Positions 48,001 to 56,033 of a stretch of 64,000 bases of DNA are shown here, one piece after another. Positions within the stretch are counted from its first letter, which is position 1. Every line of letters starts with the position of its first letter. Location: contig CAJNCS010000007.1 in assembly GCA_905221325.1 (NCBI GenBank), positions 73,412-137,411 on the forward strand, read 5' to 3'. The DNA comes from a bacterium. GTDB taxonomy: Bacteria > Bacillota > Bacilli > Lactobacillales > Streptococcaceae. A program made the translations under genes and the position numbers. The notes below the pieces were generated by a model. It was not told the origin of the DNA. It searched no databases and saw nothing but the letters and a program-made list of their open reading frames with translations.

Positions 48001-50471
48001 AAAATACCTGGTTTGCAGTTCAGGAGATTGCAGTTAACCGTCCAGTTGAAAAAGCTCGTAGCCAACAAGCAACGACAGTTAGTCTAAGCTCAAACTTAGT
48101 TTACAAACTAAATACCTCAGCCCGTCAAATCACTGATGGCAAGGACAATACAGAAGCCATGATGGCAAATGCTGACGGTAGCAATACAACTCCAGTAGAT
48201 GCCTGGGCACAACTTGACCTCGGTGAAGTCAAGTCAGTCACTAAAGTACGCCTTCGCCAAGGAACGGGTGATAAACTTGCCGCAGGTGTACTTGAGTACT
48301 CTACAGATGGAACTACTTGGCAGGAACTCGATCGCTTGTCAGGTGAGCAAACCAAGGAAGTGACCAGAGCGATCAATGCTCGTTACATCCGAGTACGCAA
48401 TACCAAGGCACTCGACCTCTGGTGGCGTATTCAGGACTTCTCTGTTGAGACACGCTCTGGAAACAGTGAGTTAACAGACACCAACGTCGACGCCTTGAAG
48501 GAAACACCAGTAGTGGATAGCTTGGGCAGTTACGAGCTTCAAATTCCAGCTGGAACCAAACTCCCTGCTCATAGCTATCTAGGTATGAAGCTTGACCGTA
48601 TCCATCAGATCAAGAGCATCCAGCTCCAAGGGCAAGCCAACCCTGCTCTTAGCCTAGAGTATTCTGCAAATGCGCAAGAATGGACACCAGCCAGCCAGTT
48701 GACAGACAAATCTGTCGCAACCCACTTGGTACGTTATGTTCGTCTGGTCAATAAAACAGATCAGAAACAAGCTGTGACAGCCACTTCTCTCCTTGTGACG
48801 ACCAAAGAAGTGCAACCAACAAAATTGGATTCAACTTCAATGGGAATTCACCCAGTATACGGCAGCAATGATGTTCGTAAACTGAACAACCTAGATCAAC
48901 TATTTGACGGTGTTTACAACAACTTCGTTGAGTTTTCAGACTATGCCCATAAAGATGGTCATGTGACCTTGAAACTTGGTAGCGAACGCACTATCAAGAA
49001 GATTAGAGCCTACATCCAAGACGGAACTCAAAACTACCTTCGTGATGGCAAGATCCAAGTCAGCCAAGATGGTAAAACTTGGACAGATGTCGTGACAGTA
49101 GGAGATGGTGTAGCCAATAGCCAACACGATGATTCTCTGACAGATGGTTGGACACATGATTCTAAGATGCCAGGAAATCGCTACATCGAAGGAGAATTGA
49201 CGACACCAGTCAAAGCTAACTATCTCCGTGTCCTCTATACGGCAGACTATGATGCCCGGTTTGTAGGCTTTACAGAATTGGTCATCAATGACGGTGAATT
49301 TGTCAAACCAATCAATGATCCGACAGTAGAAGGAAACAGTGGAGAAAGCCAAGGCAACCTTTATAATAATCTTGTAGACGGCAAAGTCTTGACCAGCTAC
49401 AAGTCTGAAAAAGACAAGGGCGAGTTGGTGTATCACTTGTCTGAACCAACCAATGCCAACCACCTTCGTCTCGTTTCCAGTCTTCCTGAAGGAGCTAAGG
49501 CACGTGTTCTTGCTAGAATACTCAAGGATGGTCAAGACAGCTGGACAGACCTCGGTGCCATTACATCTAGTCTCCAAACCTTCGCTATCCGAAATGGTGG
49601 CTCTCTTCTAGATGTCAAATTAGTCTGGGAAGGTGGCAAGGCTGAGTTTTATGAATTGGCGAGCTTCTATCAAGAATTGACAGAAGAATCGGTTCAATCA
49701 AGCAAGGGTGATGAAGAACCACCAGTTTTGAGCAAACCGGACTTTACAGGTGGTGTGAATGCGGCTGAGGCAGCAGTGCATGAAGTACCAGAGTACACAG
49801 GCCCACTTAGTACAGCAGGAGATCAGCCAGCACCGATAGTTGAGAAACTAGACTTTACAGGTGGTGTGAACGCGGTAGAAGCAGCAGTACATGAAGTACC
49901 AGAGTACACAGGTCCACTTGGTACAGCAGGAGATCAACCAGCACCGACGGTCGAGAAACTGGACTTTACAGGTGGTGTGAACGCGGTAGAAGCAGCAGTA
50001 CATGAAGTACCAGAGTACACAGGTCCACTTGGTACAGCAGGAGATCAACCAGCACCGACGGTCGAGAAACTGGACTTTACAGGTGGTGTGAACGCGGTAG
50101 AAGCAGCAGTACATGAAGTACCAGAGTACACAGGTCCACTTGGTACAGCAGGAGACCAACCCGCACCGATAGTTGAGAAACTAGAGTTTACAGGTGGTGT
50201 CAATGCGGTTGAAGCAGCAGTACATGAAGTACCAGAGTATACAGGCCCACTTGGTACAGCAGGAGATCAACTAGCACCGACAGTTGAGAAACCTGAGTTT
50301 AAACTTAGTCTGCTTGCTTCAGATGAAGGTAATACTCCAGATGTTAAACAAGAAACGGCTAAACAAAGCTTGCCAGCAACAGGAGAAAGTCAGTCAGATA
50401 CAGCTCTCTTCCTTGCAGGCGTTAGCCTAGCTCTATCCGCTATCTTTATCGCGAAAGGGAAAAAGGAATAG
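42015..50471 (+). CDS. LPXTG surface bifunctional beta-N-acetylhexosaminidase (GH20 plus GH84) with CBM32 modules
   Basis: Predicted to release terminal beta-linked GlcNAc/GalNAc from host glycans outside the cell. It has 2818 residues from ATG 42015 (ATAGGAG at good spacing). In order: YSIRK signal peptide; Pro/Glu/Ala-rich spacer; CBM32 at about 150-295; GH20 at about 395-890 with the catalytic Asp700-Glu701 pair in HIGTDE; a LamG-like region with a CBM32 to about 1195; Pro-rich linker; GH84 at about 1340-1700 with RGFIEGYYGNPW (from residue 1401) and the catalytic Asp1519-Asp1520 pair in ILADDAP; at least two further CBM32-like modules; five 37-residue repeats; LPATG anchor. The two hexosaminidase families use the same substrate-assisted mechanism but are unrelated in sequence, so this is a fusion. 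It is probably a partner of the GH101 enzyme encoded upstream. Exact substrates are unknown. Confidence 0.92.
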   Translation: MDKHFFEKRCHYSIRKFAIGAASVMIGASIFGANMVQAAETAASSETEGSITHVQALDKLPDDLAAALEKADAEAATEGNQEGSQVTEEGTKPAASAEAKPETSPASPKPAETPKPVETPKADNQPAETTTPATKPAEKQIEDREDVNHLEGATASANNHEAGTSFTADKAVDGDNNTRWATDRDVPKPTFELTLPKTTLIKHVEIDWDRRLRNGQNDPNIKSWSLYYAGQEDVGANGEKQWKLAHTKTGDPVLDEKVDLAESIKAKYLKLEVNDYQAGTMGWRNVGIQEIRAYSNVPDHSKVTDIRQVNQLDVAEDGKSLVLPSLPGQVSLIGSNKQGVIDLQNRIYQPLTDQRVKVMVQQIKDSHTFTKEFEVVIKGLHQDEGVGVKPKVAPAVQQWYGREGKSSITSDTVLATGDSGFDQAATFYQSDLASRGLELATGDKQAQKRIEFKKVENKGYGKEGYGITIQNDVITIEAATNTGAFYATRTLLQMGETDLQNGEIRDFPSFSHRGFMLDTGRKFIPYDTLVDIMLNMAYYKMNDLQLHLNDNYIFLKEHLAGKNLSKEEELKYVLEHAKTGFRVETDIVGKNGQKLTSDEHYTKEEMQNLIKLAKALHINLVPEIDTPGHALSFVKVRPDLMYQGSLSDYAGKHNVERVAMLDLDKKYDETLAFVKSVYDKLLDGPDAPLHGVSTVHIGTDEYYGSRESYRRYVNDLIKYIKGKGYTPRIWGSLSAKRGNTPVDWNGVEVDIWSIGWQRPNEAIAQGAKIINITDVPTYSVPSGSNSQAAYGDYANYERQYNSWTPNDFRTGGGPLLPASHPSILGGGHAVWNDNIDLHETGLTSYDIFKRFFKSMQTTAERTWGSDRAAATFAERTLPTSPYAPQSNPEKAIASEELFNITPDKVKEYATKKVTATENGLAFEKDSSIEGLAGDVGPSHVLKFDVTVTGDGEQTFSTSGDNRIYLADKDGYLAYQFEQFHIQFNKKLEKNKRYQISIVTKPQSTEVYVDGEKIERIANPAHPRFAHNSLVLPLESIGGFKGILHSAELSDKPFVNPRLIANDKFTATASSQELPGNATEGAVEKAFDNDPSTFWHSKWTGDRAPYTLSMTLKEAEKVNGLTYLPRPGGGNGVVTRYEIYAQKDGQMVKVSEGSWDNNAQEKTVNFAAVHTNKIELKVLEGVGGFASAAEVHLLKPVKEEQETPAPSQPEKPTTPEKPKVDQTGDGTVELADQFTASKPASEDSIAAASKSADYLKKEYKVFPTPQKVTYGEGVTALRKQVNLVMGDQLDIYTRNRLKSVLQDNQVSYTTGKTAIVDATNIYLGVHGQGSQAEQNLSNVSAGLFDKIDAYALRIKDNSISIVGKDTDAVFYGLTTLKHMLKESQVPVLRNVTVEDYAELKNRGFIEGYYGNPWSNADRAELMRYGGDLKLNQYFFAPKDDPYHNKKWRELYPEEKLAEIRELARVGNQSKTRYVWTIHPFMNNRIRFGNEAHYQEDLATIKAKFTQLMKVGVREFGILADDAPSPVGGYNSYNRLMQDMTKWLTEMQGTYSGLRKEMIFVPGQYWGNGREDELKSLNENLPSSTSMTLTGGKIWGEVSESFLSTLKNNLSAGGKTYRPVSLWINWPVTDNSKQHLILGGGEKFLHPNVDPSLLSGIMLNPMQQSEPSKIALFSGAQYSWKQWKSEEEAKKINDIAFNFVENGHFEDSKISAAFRELGKHMINQNMDNRVVKLEESVDLAPKLTDFMTKLKAGQDVTAERAALRAEFAKIKEAAELYKASGDKKMVAQIHYWLDNAIDQMNALDAFLTGTEAMATNDAAKLWDSYYKGLKLYEQSQTHTFHYVDHMEKAELGVQHIRPFILSLKEVLASEVQKVLHPDQIISTFITNRTGVEGGLAEVTDGDLATHAIIKSPNSIKTGDYIGMKFNKPVAIQTLTFAMGTQANPRDTFSKAEVQYLDENDNWVTLKEPSYVGNESLLKFENLNIKAKAVRMIATADRENTWFAVQEIAVNRPVEKARSQQATTVSLSSNLVYKLNTSARQITDGKDNTEAMMANADGSNTTPVDAWAQLDLGEVKSVTKVRLRQGTGDKLAAGVLEYSTDGTTWQELDRLSGEQTKEVTRAINARYIRVRNTKALDLWWRIQDFSVETRSGNSELTDTNVDALKETPVVDSLGSYELQIPAGTKLPAHSYLGMKLDRIHQIKSIQLQGQANPALSLEYSANAQEWTPASQLTDKSVATHLVRYVRLVNKTDQKQAVTATSLLVTTKEVQPTKLDSTSMGIHPVYGSNDVRKLNNLDQLFDGVYNNFVEFSDYAHKDGHVTLKLGSERTIKKIRAYIQDGTQNYLRDGKIQVSQDGKTWTDVVTVGDGVANSQHDDSLTDGWTHDSKMPGNRYIEGELTTPVKANYLRVLYTADYDARFVGFTELVINDGEFVKPINDPTVEGNSGESQGNLYNNLVDGKVLTSYKSEKDKGELVYHLSEPTNANHLRLVSSLPEGAKARVLARILKDGQDSWTDLGAITSSLQTFAIRNGGSLLDVKLVWEGGKAEFYELASFYQELTEESVQSSKGDEEPPVLSKPDFTGGVNAAEAAVHEVPEYTGPLSTAGDQPAPIVEKLDFTGGVNAVEAAVHEVPEYTGPLGTAGDQPAPTVEKLDFTGGVNAVEAAVHEVPEYTGPLGTAGDQPAPTVEKLDFTGGVNAVEAAVHEVPEYTGPLGTAGDQPAPIVEKLEFTGGVNAVEAAVHEVPEYTGPLGTAGDQLAPTVEKPEFKLSLLASDEGNTPDVKQETAKQSLPATGESQSDTALFLAGVSLALSAIFIAKGKKE
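49738..50292 (+). repeat. Five 111-bp tandem repeats near the C-terminus of the GH20/GH84 protein
   Basis: The period is exactly 111 bp (equivalent sites at 49741, 49852, 49963, 50074 and 50185), each unit encoding 37 residues containing [18 protein letters not shown]. Units 2-4 are almost identical at the DNA level, indicating recent expansion; units 1 and 5 differ more. The first half of each unit is related to the 17-residue repeat of the GH101 protein. Confidence 0.93.
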
Positions 50472-50524
50472 CATCTGATTACCTTTGTTTTTGAAAAATT
50501 TTAGCATCAAGAGAAAGTGAAAAG

Positions 50525-50581
50525 ACAGCACCATAACCTCTACAATAGTTAGAGAAACTATCAAAAGAGTTATGGTGCTGT
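50525..50581. other. Long imperfect palindrome between convergent genes
   Basis: ACAGCACCATAAC (50525-50537) pairs perfectly with GTTATGGTGCTGT (50569-50581); the pairing continues through CTCT/AGAG with one bulge and an inner ATAGTT/AACTAT stem. There is no T tract after either arm, so it is not a textbook terminator. It may be a processing or RNA-stability hairpin for the glycosidase mRNA or a relic of a small mobile repeat. Confidence 0.6.
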
Positions 50582-50610
50582 TGGGATAAACTATTGAGCT
50601 ATAAAGAATA

Positions 50611-50643
50611 AAAATCCTGAGAAGTAAAATTCTCAGGATTTTG
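50611..50643. terminator. Terminator of pbp1a, also able to stop the glycosidase transcript
   Basis: AAAATCCTGAGAA and TTCTCAGGATTTT form a 13-bp perfect stem with a short loop and A/T tracts on both sides, adjoining the pbp1a stop codon. Confidence 0.9.
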
Positions 50644-50644
50644 C

Positions 50645-52792
50645 TTATTGTTGCGGTTGACTTGGTTGGTTTTGCTCAGCAGGTGTAGTTCCTGATTGTT
50701 GAGGAATCGTCTGCGTTTGACTTGTGTTTGGAGTAGTTGAACTTGACTGAGAAGTCGAGCTCTCAGATGTTGAGCTAGAACTTTCAGATGTCGAACTTTG
50801 TTGTGTAGATGATGAAGGGGTCCACGTATTGCGTGCTCCATTCTTAAAGACAAATTCTCCGCTTCTGTAAAGGCCTTCAGGCATGGTCCAATCCCCTGGA
50901 TGGTCATCTGTTGAGAGGTAGGTCATCATCGAACGGTAGACCTTAGCAGCAACGTAGAAGCCATCACCTACGATTGGAGTAAGTCGGTTAGAATAACCAG
51001 TCCAGACAGCCATTGAATATTTACGAGTATAGCCGACAAACATTTCGTCTGGAGCTACATAACCAGAGTTTTTGATGTATTTTTCAATCTCGTCATCTGT
51101 ATAGTTTGATGTACCAGTCTTACCAGCTTGTGGTAGCCATGAAAGGTAGGCACCACGACCAGTTCCGTAGGTTAGGACTGTTTTCATCATTTCCGTCATC
51201 ATGTAGGCAGTAGTTTCTTTCATTGCCCGAGTACCAGGGTCAGAGAATTCTTTTGAGCTACCGTCACTAAAGACGACCTTGTTAACATACATCGGTTTAC
51301 GGTAGATGCCACCGTTTGCAAAAGCAGCATAAGCAGCAGCCATTTTCTCGCTACTTGCTCCATACTTTTTGTTAGATTCGGTTGTGTTACTTGAAATCGC
51401 GTTGGCATAGTGCATATCTGGGTAGTCAATACCGAGTCCATTTAGGAAGGTCTTGGCTCTATCCAAACCGACTTTATTCAAGGTTTCTACAGCCGGCACA
51501 TTCCGTGATTGTTGGAGAGCATACTGGAGTGTTATGTTTCCAAAGTAACTCTTATCCCAGTTGTAGACAGGGGTGTTGGTCCCAGGATAGTTATAAGGTA
51601 CGTCATGAACGATAGAAGCAGTTGAGTCGTAGATGTCATACTCCAAGGCTGGCGCATAATCTGTGATGGGTTTCATGGTTGAACCCCAGTCACGGTTGGT
51701 TTCGACAGCTTGGTTCATACCGAAGGAAACATTGCTAGATTGATGGCGTGCACCTAGCTGGGCAATCACCTTTCCGTTTGTGACATCAACGATGGTAGAA
51801 GCTACTTGCAACTCATCATCTGGATAATTAACGTATTCGTCGGTATTGTAGATATCCCAGAGACGTTGTTGAACGGCTGGATCAACATTGGTATAAACTT
51901 CCATTCCTGTTGTCAAAAGGTTGTAACCAGTTTCCTGTTCGACTTGGTCGATTACTTCTTTGAGATAATTATCCATATAGGCTGGATAGTTGTTTCCAGA
52001 ACGGAGGCTCTGCAGTCCATCTGTAATCGGAGTATTAATCGCTTTTTCATATTGCTCAGCTGAAATGTAACCTTGCCCCTTCATCTCAGAGAGGACGAGA
52101 TTACGACGTTCTTGAGCGGCTTCTGGATGCGAGTATGGATCATACTGGTTTGGAGCCTGAGGCATACCAGCAAGGAGAGCCAGTTGAGGAATACTTAAAT
52201 CTTTGAGATCCTTGCCATAGTAACTTTGGGCAGCTGTCTGCATTCCGTAATTACCGTTTGACATGTAAACCTTGTTGATGTAGTAGGTCAAGATCTCTTG
52301 TTTAGTCGCTTTTTGTTCTAGCTGAACGGCTAACCAAGCTTCCTGAGCCTTACGAGAAAGAGTCTGGTCAGAAGTTGACGTAGAGAAATAAGTTAACTTG
52401 ATCAACTGCTGTGTCAAGGTGGAAGCTCCTTGCAGACCACCACCACCTCGAAGATTTCGTAAGGAAGCACCAAGGATACGAATGGTATCTATTCCACGGT
52501 GATTAAAGAAACGATGGTCTTCAATCGAAACAATCGCATTGACCAACTCTGTCGGAATTTCATTTGCCTGTGCATTGACCCGCCGTTCCGATCCAAGATC
52601 AGCGATAAGTTCATCATTGCTGTCATAAATCTTACTAGAAGTCGTTGCGACTAGCTTGCTTTCGGATAGGGCTGGAGCCTTGCTCACATAGTAGAGAAAG
52701 AGGCCTCCGCCTAGCATAATAGCTGCGATAAATAAGGTCAAAAGGCAGATACTGACATACTTAGCTATCCGCAGGAAAGTTTGTTTGTTCAT
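50645..52792 (-). CDS. pbp1a: Penicillin-binding protein 1A
   Basis: Class A bifunctional peptidoglycan synthase acting at the membrane outer face. It has 715 residues: one N-terminal transmembrane helix (about 12-34), GT51 glycosyltransferase with catalytic Glu91 in [10 protein letters not shown], and a transpeptidase domain with Ser371 in STMK, SRN at 429-431 and KTGT at 558-561, then a Ser/Thr/Gln-rich tail. The STMK motif is the penicillin-sensitive form, without the T371A/S change known in resistant pneumococci. The four residues at 575-578 read NSGY; pneumococcal wild type is TSQF and resistant mosaics often have NTGY (574-577). The start overlaps the recU stop (ATGA), so the two are one transcript. 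Confidence 0.96.
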   Translation of the reverse strand: MNKQTFLRIAKYVSICLLTLFIAAIMLGGGLFLYYVSKAPALSESKLVATTSSKIYDSNDELIADLGSERRVNAQANEIPTELVNAIVSIEDHRFFNHRGIDTIRILGASLRNLRGGGGLQGASTLTQQLIKLTYFSTSTSDQTLSRKAQEAWLAVQLEQKATKQEILTYYINKVYMSNGNYGMQTAAQSYYGKDLKDLSIPQLALLAGMPQAPNQYDPYSHPEAAQERRNLVLSEMKGQGYISAEQYEKAINTPITDGLQSLRSGNNYPAYMDNYLKEVIDQVEQETGYNLLTTGMEVYTNVDPAVQQRLWDIYNTDEYVNYPDDELQVASTIVDVTNGKVIAQLGARHQSSNVSFGMNQAVETNRDWGSTMKPITDYAPALEYDIYDSTASIVHDVPYNYPGTNTPVYNWDKSYFGNITLQYALQQSRNVPAVETLNKVGLDRAKTFLNGLGIDYPDMHYANAISSNTTESNKKYGASSEKMAAAYAAFANGGIYRKPMYVNKVVFSDGSSKEFSDPGTRAMKETTAYMMTEMMKTVLTYGTGRGAYLSWLPQAGKTGTSNYTDDEIEKYIKNSGYVAPDEMFVGYTRKYSMAVWTGYSNRLTPIVGDGFYVAAKVYRSMMTYLSTDDHPGDWTMPEGLYRSGEFVFKNGARNTWTPSSSTQQSSTSESSSSTSESSTSQSSSTTPNTSQTQTIPQQSGTTPAEQNQPSQPQQ

Positions 52793-53385
52793 CTTGTTTT
52801 ACCACCTAGTAAATGTTCTTTGATAACGTCGAGATAGGGAATTTGAGGAAAAGCGCCTTGTTCAATCTTATATCCATTTTCTCGAATATATCCAAGTGGC
52901 ATTGACTTTTGTCCCATATCTTGATGATAGAAACGAATCAAATCAATGGCCGGCAATAAGTAGGTTTCTTGCTGAGAAGAAAAGTGAAGGAGGACAAAGC
53001 AGATTCCTTGCTGGGCAAGAACTTGTTCCATATGCTGGATCTGATGGAGATGGAAATTCTTCATCGGGATCGCATGTTTTTGCCTAGTTTCCTTTGCTTC
53101 AAAGTCGATGTAGTATCCATCATAAACCCCTGAATAGTCAGTCGTTGAGGCCTGTCTAAAGTAGGCTTCAACGATCTTAGCTCGACTTCGTTGGGGATAG
53201 TCGACACGTACGATTTGGATGGGAGTCGGTTTCTTGTGAATAACTGCTAACCCATGCGACAAATAGTAGTCGTTCGTAGCGTTGATCATCTTTTCAAAAG
53301 ACATTCCCCGATTTGCGAAATTTTTAGTTTGTGACGGGGGTGCTTGTCTCTTCTGTGATGAAAGTTTATGTGGATAGTTGACCAT
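52789..53385 (-). CDS. recU: Holliday junction resolvase RecU
   Basis: Structure-specific endonuclease resolving recombination intermediates in Firmicutes, also linked to chromosome segregation. It has 198 residues. The catalytic carboxylate set is in [10 protein letters not shown] and YIDFEAKET, with the N-terminal [10 protein letters not shown] stretch typical of RecU. It forms the classical recU-pbp1a operon of Gram-positive cocci. It is divergent from ypsA across a 66-base gap that must hold both promoters; a TATAAT-like element on the minus strand lies at 53418-53423. Confidence 0.95.
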   Translation of the reverse strand: MVNYPHKLSSQKRQAPPSQTKNFANRGMSFEKMINATNDYYLSHGLAVIHKKPTPIQIVRVDYPQRSRAKIVEAYFRQASTTDYSGVYDGYYIDFEAKETRQKHAIPMKNFHLHQIQHMEQVLAQQGICFVLLHFSSQQETYLLPAIDLIRFYHQDMGQKSMPLGYIRENGYKIEQGAFPQIPYLDVIKEHLLGGKTR

Positions 53386-53451
53386 AATTCTCCTTATTGG
53401 TACAATAACATCACTCTATTATATCATAAATTTACAAAGAAAGGGTTAAAA

Positions 53452-53979
53452 ATGATAACAGCCTTGATTTTAGGCTATTCAGCCTTCGACCTTGGTCTCT
53501 TTAATGACAAGGATATTCGCGTTGATATTATCAAAACAGCCATTCGGAGAGATCTAGAACGTCTAGTAGAAGAAGGGGTGACCTGGCTTGTCTTTACAGG
53601 GAGCTTGGGCTTTGAGTACTGGGTGCTTCAAGTGGCAAAAGACATGCAAGCAGACTATGGCTTTCAGTTGGCAACAATTTTTGATTTTGAAACCCATGGT
53701 AGTAACTGGAATGAAGCCAATCAAATCAAACTTAGTGAGTTTAAGCAGGTTGACTTTGTCAAATATGCCTATCCACAATATGAGCACAAGGGGCAACTAC
53801 GTGATTATCAGAAATTTCTGCTGGAAAATACGGATGGATGCTACCTGTTTTATGACGAAGAAAATGAAACCAAGTTACAGTATTTTTACCAGATGATGAA
53901 AAATCAAGAAGGCTATATTACAAAAAGATTAACATTTGAGGATCTGAACGAAATAGTGGAAAATTTTTCCGAAAAGTGA
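53452..53979 (+). CDS. ypsA: DUF1273 / SLOG-family protein YpsA
   Basis: Cytoplasmic protein of the SLOG (Rossmann-like nucleotide-binding) superfamily; the Bacillus subtilis homologue affects cell division. It has 175 residues from ATG 53452 (AAAGGG upstream); the frame is open back to 53368, but that would run into the divergent recU. The N-terminal [12 protein letters not shown] and the [11 protein letters not shown] segment, with its GS(L)G phosphate loop and following Glu, are family markers. The neighbours gpsB and rnpB reproduce the ypsA-gpsB-rnpB order of other Firmicutes. The biochemical activity is unknown. Confidence 0.88.
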   Translation: MITALILGYSAFDLGLFNDKDIRVDIIKTAIRRDLERLVEEGVTWLVFTGSLGFEYWVLQVAKDMQADYGFQLATIFDFETHGSNWNEANQIKLSEFKQVDFVKYAYPQYEHKGQLRDYQKFLLENTDGCYLFYDEENETKLQYFYQMMKNQEGYITKRLTFEDLNEIVENFSEK

Positions 53980-53989
53980 GGCTTTGACC

Positions 53990-54019
53990 TTGATTTTTGT
54001 TTGTCTTTTTTTATATAAT
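53990..54019 (+). promoter_or_regulatory. gpsB promoter
   Basis: TTGATT (53990-53995), an 18-bp spacer and perfect TATAAT (54014-54019), about 30 bases before gpsB. Confidence 0.65.
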
Positions 54020-54048
54020 AAGAATAGCAATCAAGAATGGAGAGAGAA

Positions 54049-54378
54049 ATGGCAAGTATTATTTTTTCAGCAAAAGATATTTTTGAACAAGAGTTTGGAC
54101 GTGAAGTTCGCGGATATAGTAAGGCAGAGGTAGACGAGTTCCTAGATGATGTGATCAAGGATTATGAGACTTACGCAGCTTTGGTCAAATCTCTTCGTCA
54201 GGAGATTGCTGATTTGAAGGAGGAATTGTCTAACAAGCCACAGGCAAGTTCTACTCAACAAAGTTCTATCGAAGTAACAAGTTCTACTCCAATGACAAAT
54301 TTTGATATTTTGAAACGATTGAATCGACTTGAAAAAGAAGTATTCGGTAAGCAAATTGTAGACAATTCTGAGTTATAA
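54049..54378 (+). CDS. gpsB: Cell division regulator GpsB
   Basis: Small cytoplasmic coiled-coil protein that recruits penicillin-binding proteins and the StkP kinase to midcell and coordinates septal and peripheral wall growth. It has 109 residues. The DivIVA-like N-terminal domain has [20 protein letters not shown], then a coiled coil to about residue 65, a Ser/Gln-rich linker and a short C-terminal helical domain ([16 protein letters not shown]). I start it at 54049 (GGAGAG upstream) rather than an in-frame ATG 12 bases earlier. Its neighbours pbp1a and mapZ act in the same process. Confidence 0.95.
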   Translation: MASIIFSAKDIFEQEFGREVRGYSKAEVDEFLDDVIKDYETYAALVKSLRQEIADLKEELSNKPQASSTQQSSIEVTSSTPMTNFDILKRLNRLEKEVFGKQIVDNSEL

Positions 54379-54384
54379 TTAGGT

Positions 54385-54797
54385 GTCTATTAGATGCAAT
54401 TTTTGGATAATCGCGTGAAGAGAATCCCTTTTCATGAGGAAAGTCCATGCTAGCACAGGCTGTGATGCCTGTAGTGTTTGTGCTAGGCGAATCCATAAGC
54501 CTAGGGACGAGAGATCGTTACGGCAGTTGAAATGGCTAAGTCTTCGGATAGGTCAGAGTAGGCTTGAAAGTGCCACAGTGACGGAGTCTTTCTGGAAACA
54601 GAGAGAGTGGAACGCGGTAAACCCCTCAAGCTAGCAACCCAAATTTTGGTCGGGGCATGGAGTGCACGGAAACGAACGTAGTACTCTGACTGCTATCAGC
54701 TATAGGCTGTTAGCGGTAGACAGATGATTATCGAAGGAAGTGGTCCTAGTCACTTCTGGAACAAAACATGGCTTATAGAAAATTGCATATAGGTTGG
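54385..54797 (+). ncRNA. rnpB: RNase P RNA, bacterial class B
   Basis: Catalytic RNA that removes the 5' leader of tRNA precursors. Conserved elements are clear: GGATAATCGCGTGAAGAG, then GAGGAAAGTCCATGCT near the 5' end, the AACCCAAATTTTGGT segment, the GGTAGACAGATGATT segment and ACAAAACATGGCTTATAG near the 3' end, as in Bacillus class B RNAs. ATGCAATTTT near the 5' end pairs with AAAATTGCAT near the 3' end to form helix P1. It lies directly after gpsB, as in other streptococci. The exact ends are uncertain by about ten bases. Confidence 0.95.
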
Positions 54798-54828
54798 GGC
54801 TGAGAACTTTTTCTCAACCTCATTTTTT
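54791..54828 (+). terminator. Terminator of rnpB
   Basis: GAGAA and TTCTC around a short loop, with AGGTT/AACCT pairing outside across a bulge, followed by a T6 tract. Confidence 0.7.
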
Positions 54829-54863
54829 AAAGTGAACAAGAGAAAGGTCTTGCAAGACTAGAA

Positions 54864-56021
54864 ATGAAAGAACAATTTAATTTAATCGCAACTGCTGCGG
54901 CGGGGCTAGAGGCTGTCGTTGGACGTGAGGTGCGAGATCTTGGTTATGATTGCCAAGTTGAAAATGGGCGTGTCCGTTTTCAAGGAGATGTGCGAGCAAT
55001 TATTGAGACCAATCTTTGGCTTCGAGCGGTTGATCGTATCAAGATTGTAGTTGGAAGCTTTCCGGCTAAGACCTTTGAAGAGCTTTTCCAAGGAGTTTTT
55101 GCTCTGGATTGGGAAAACTATCTCCCGCTCGGGGCACGTTTCCCTATTTCCAAGGCCAAATGTGTCAAGTCTAAACTTCACAATGAACCTAGTGTTCAGG
55201 CGATTTCCAAGAAGGCGGTTGTGAAGAAACTGCAAAAGCACTATGCCCGTCCAGAAGGGGTTCCCTTGATGGAAACTGGTCCCGAGTTTAAGATAGAGGT
55301 GTCCATCCTGAAAGATGTGGCGACTGTCATGATTGACACGACAGGTTCTAGCCTTTTTAAACGTGGTTATCGTACGGAAAAGGGTGGAGCGCCTATAAAA
55401 GAAAATATGGCAGCGGCGATTTTACAACTCTCTAACTGGTATCCAGACAAGCCCTTGATTGATCCGACCTGTGGTTCAGGAACTTTCTGTATTGAGGCGG
55501 CTATGATTGCTAGAAAGATGGCCCCTGGGCTTCGCCGTTCCTTTGCTTTTGAGGAATGGAACTGGGTTAGCGATCGGTTAATCCAAGAAGTTCGCACAGA
55601 GGCTGCTAAGAAAATCGATCGTGAGATAGAATTGGATATTATGGGTTGTGATATAGACGCTCGGATGGTTGAGATTGCTAAGGCTAATGCTCAAGCAGCA
55701 GGCGTCGCAGGTGATATTACTTTTAAACAAATGCGAGTACAGGACTTGCGTACAGACAAGATCAATGGTGTCATCATTTCCAATCCACCATATGGAGAGC
55801 GTTTATCTGATGATGCAGGAGTCACCAAGCTCTATGCTGAGATGGGACAAGTCTTTGCGCCATTGAAAACCTGGAGCAAATTTATCCTGACGAGTGACGA
55901 AGCTTTTGAAAGTAAGTACGGAAGTCCAGCGGATAAAAAGCGCAAACTTTATAACGGAACCTTAAAAGTGGATTTGTATCAATACTTTGGTCAGCGTGTG
56001 AAGCGCCAAGAGGTAAAGTAG
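54864..56021 (+). CDS. Class I SAM-dependent 23S rRNA methyltransferase (THUMP domain, YpsC/RlmL-type)
   Basis: Probably forms N2-methylguanosine in 23S rRNA, acting in the cytoplasm on ribosome precursors. It has 385 residues. The N-terminal ferredoxin-like/THUMP region occupies about residues 1-160. The methyltransferase domain follows, with DPTCGSGTFCIEAA (SAM-binding motif I), the MGCDID strand and the catalytic NPPYGERL motif. The lineage matches the Bacillus ypsC gene beside gpsB and rnpB. The target base is inferred from the E. coli RlmL N-terminal-half homologue and is not certain. Confidence 0.9.
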   Translation: MKEQFNLIATAAAGLEAVVGREVRDLGYDCQVENGRVRFQGDVRAIIETNLWLRAVDRIKIVVGSFPAKTFEELFQGVFALDWENYLPLGARFPISKAKCVKSKLHNEPSVQAISKKAVVKKLQKHYARPEGVPLMETGPEFKIEVSILKDVATVMIDTTGSSLFKRGYRTEKGGAPIKENMAAAILQLSNWYPDKPLIDPTCGSGTFCIEAAMIARKMAPGLRRSFAFEEWNWVSDRLIQEVRTEAAKKIDREIELDIMGCDIDARMVEIAKANAQAAGVAGDITFKQMRVQDLRTDKINGVIISNPPYGERLSDDAGVTKLYAEMGQVFAPLKTWSKFILTSDEAFESKYGSPADKKRKLYNGTLKVDLYQYFGQRVKRQEVK

Positions 56022-56033
56022 AAAGGAAGACAG

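Noticed and set aside
48936..49577. Minus-strand 213-residue frame
   Set aside because: It lies wholly within CBM32-encoding sequence of the plus-strand gene, with no recognisable family or ribosome site.
49848..50159. Minus-strand Cys/Trp-rich repetitive frame within the GH20/GH84 gene
   Set aside because: It is the antisense shadow of the 111-bp repeats, without start signals.
49738..50292. CRISPR-like regular repeats
   Set aside because: The units are contiguous, in-frame 111-bp coding repeats without spacers, and no cas genes are near.
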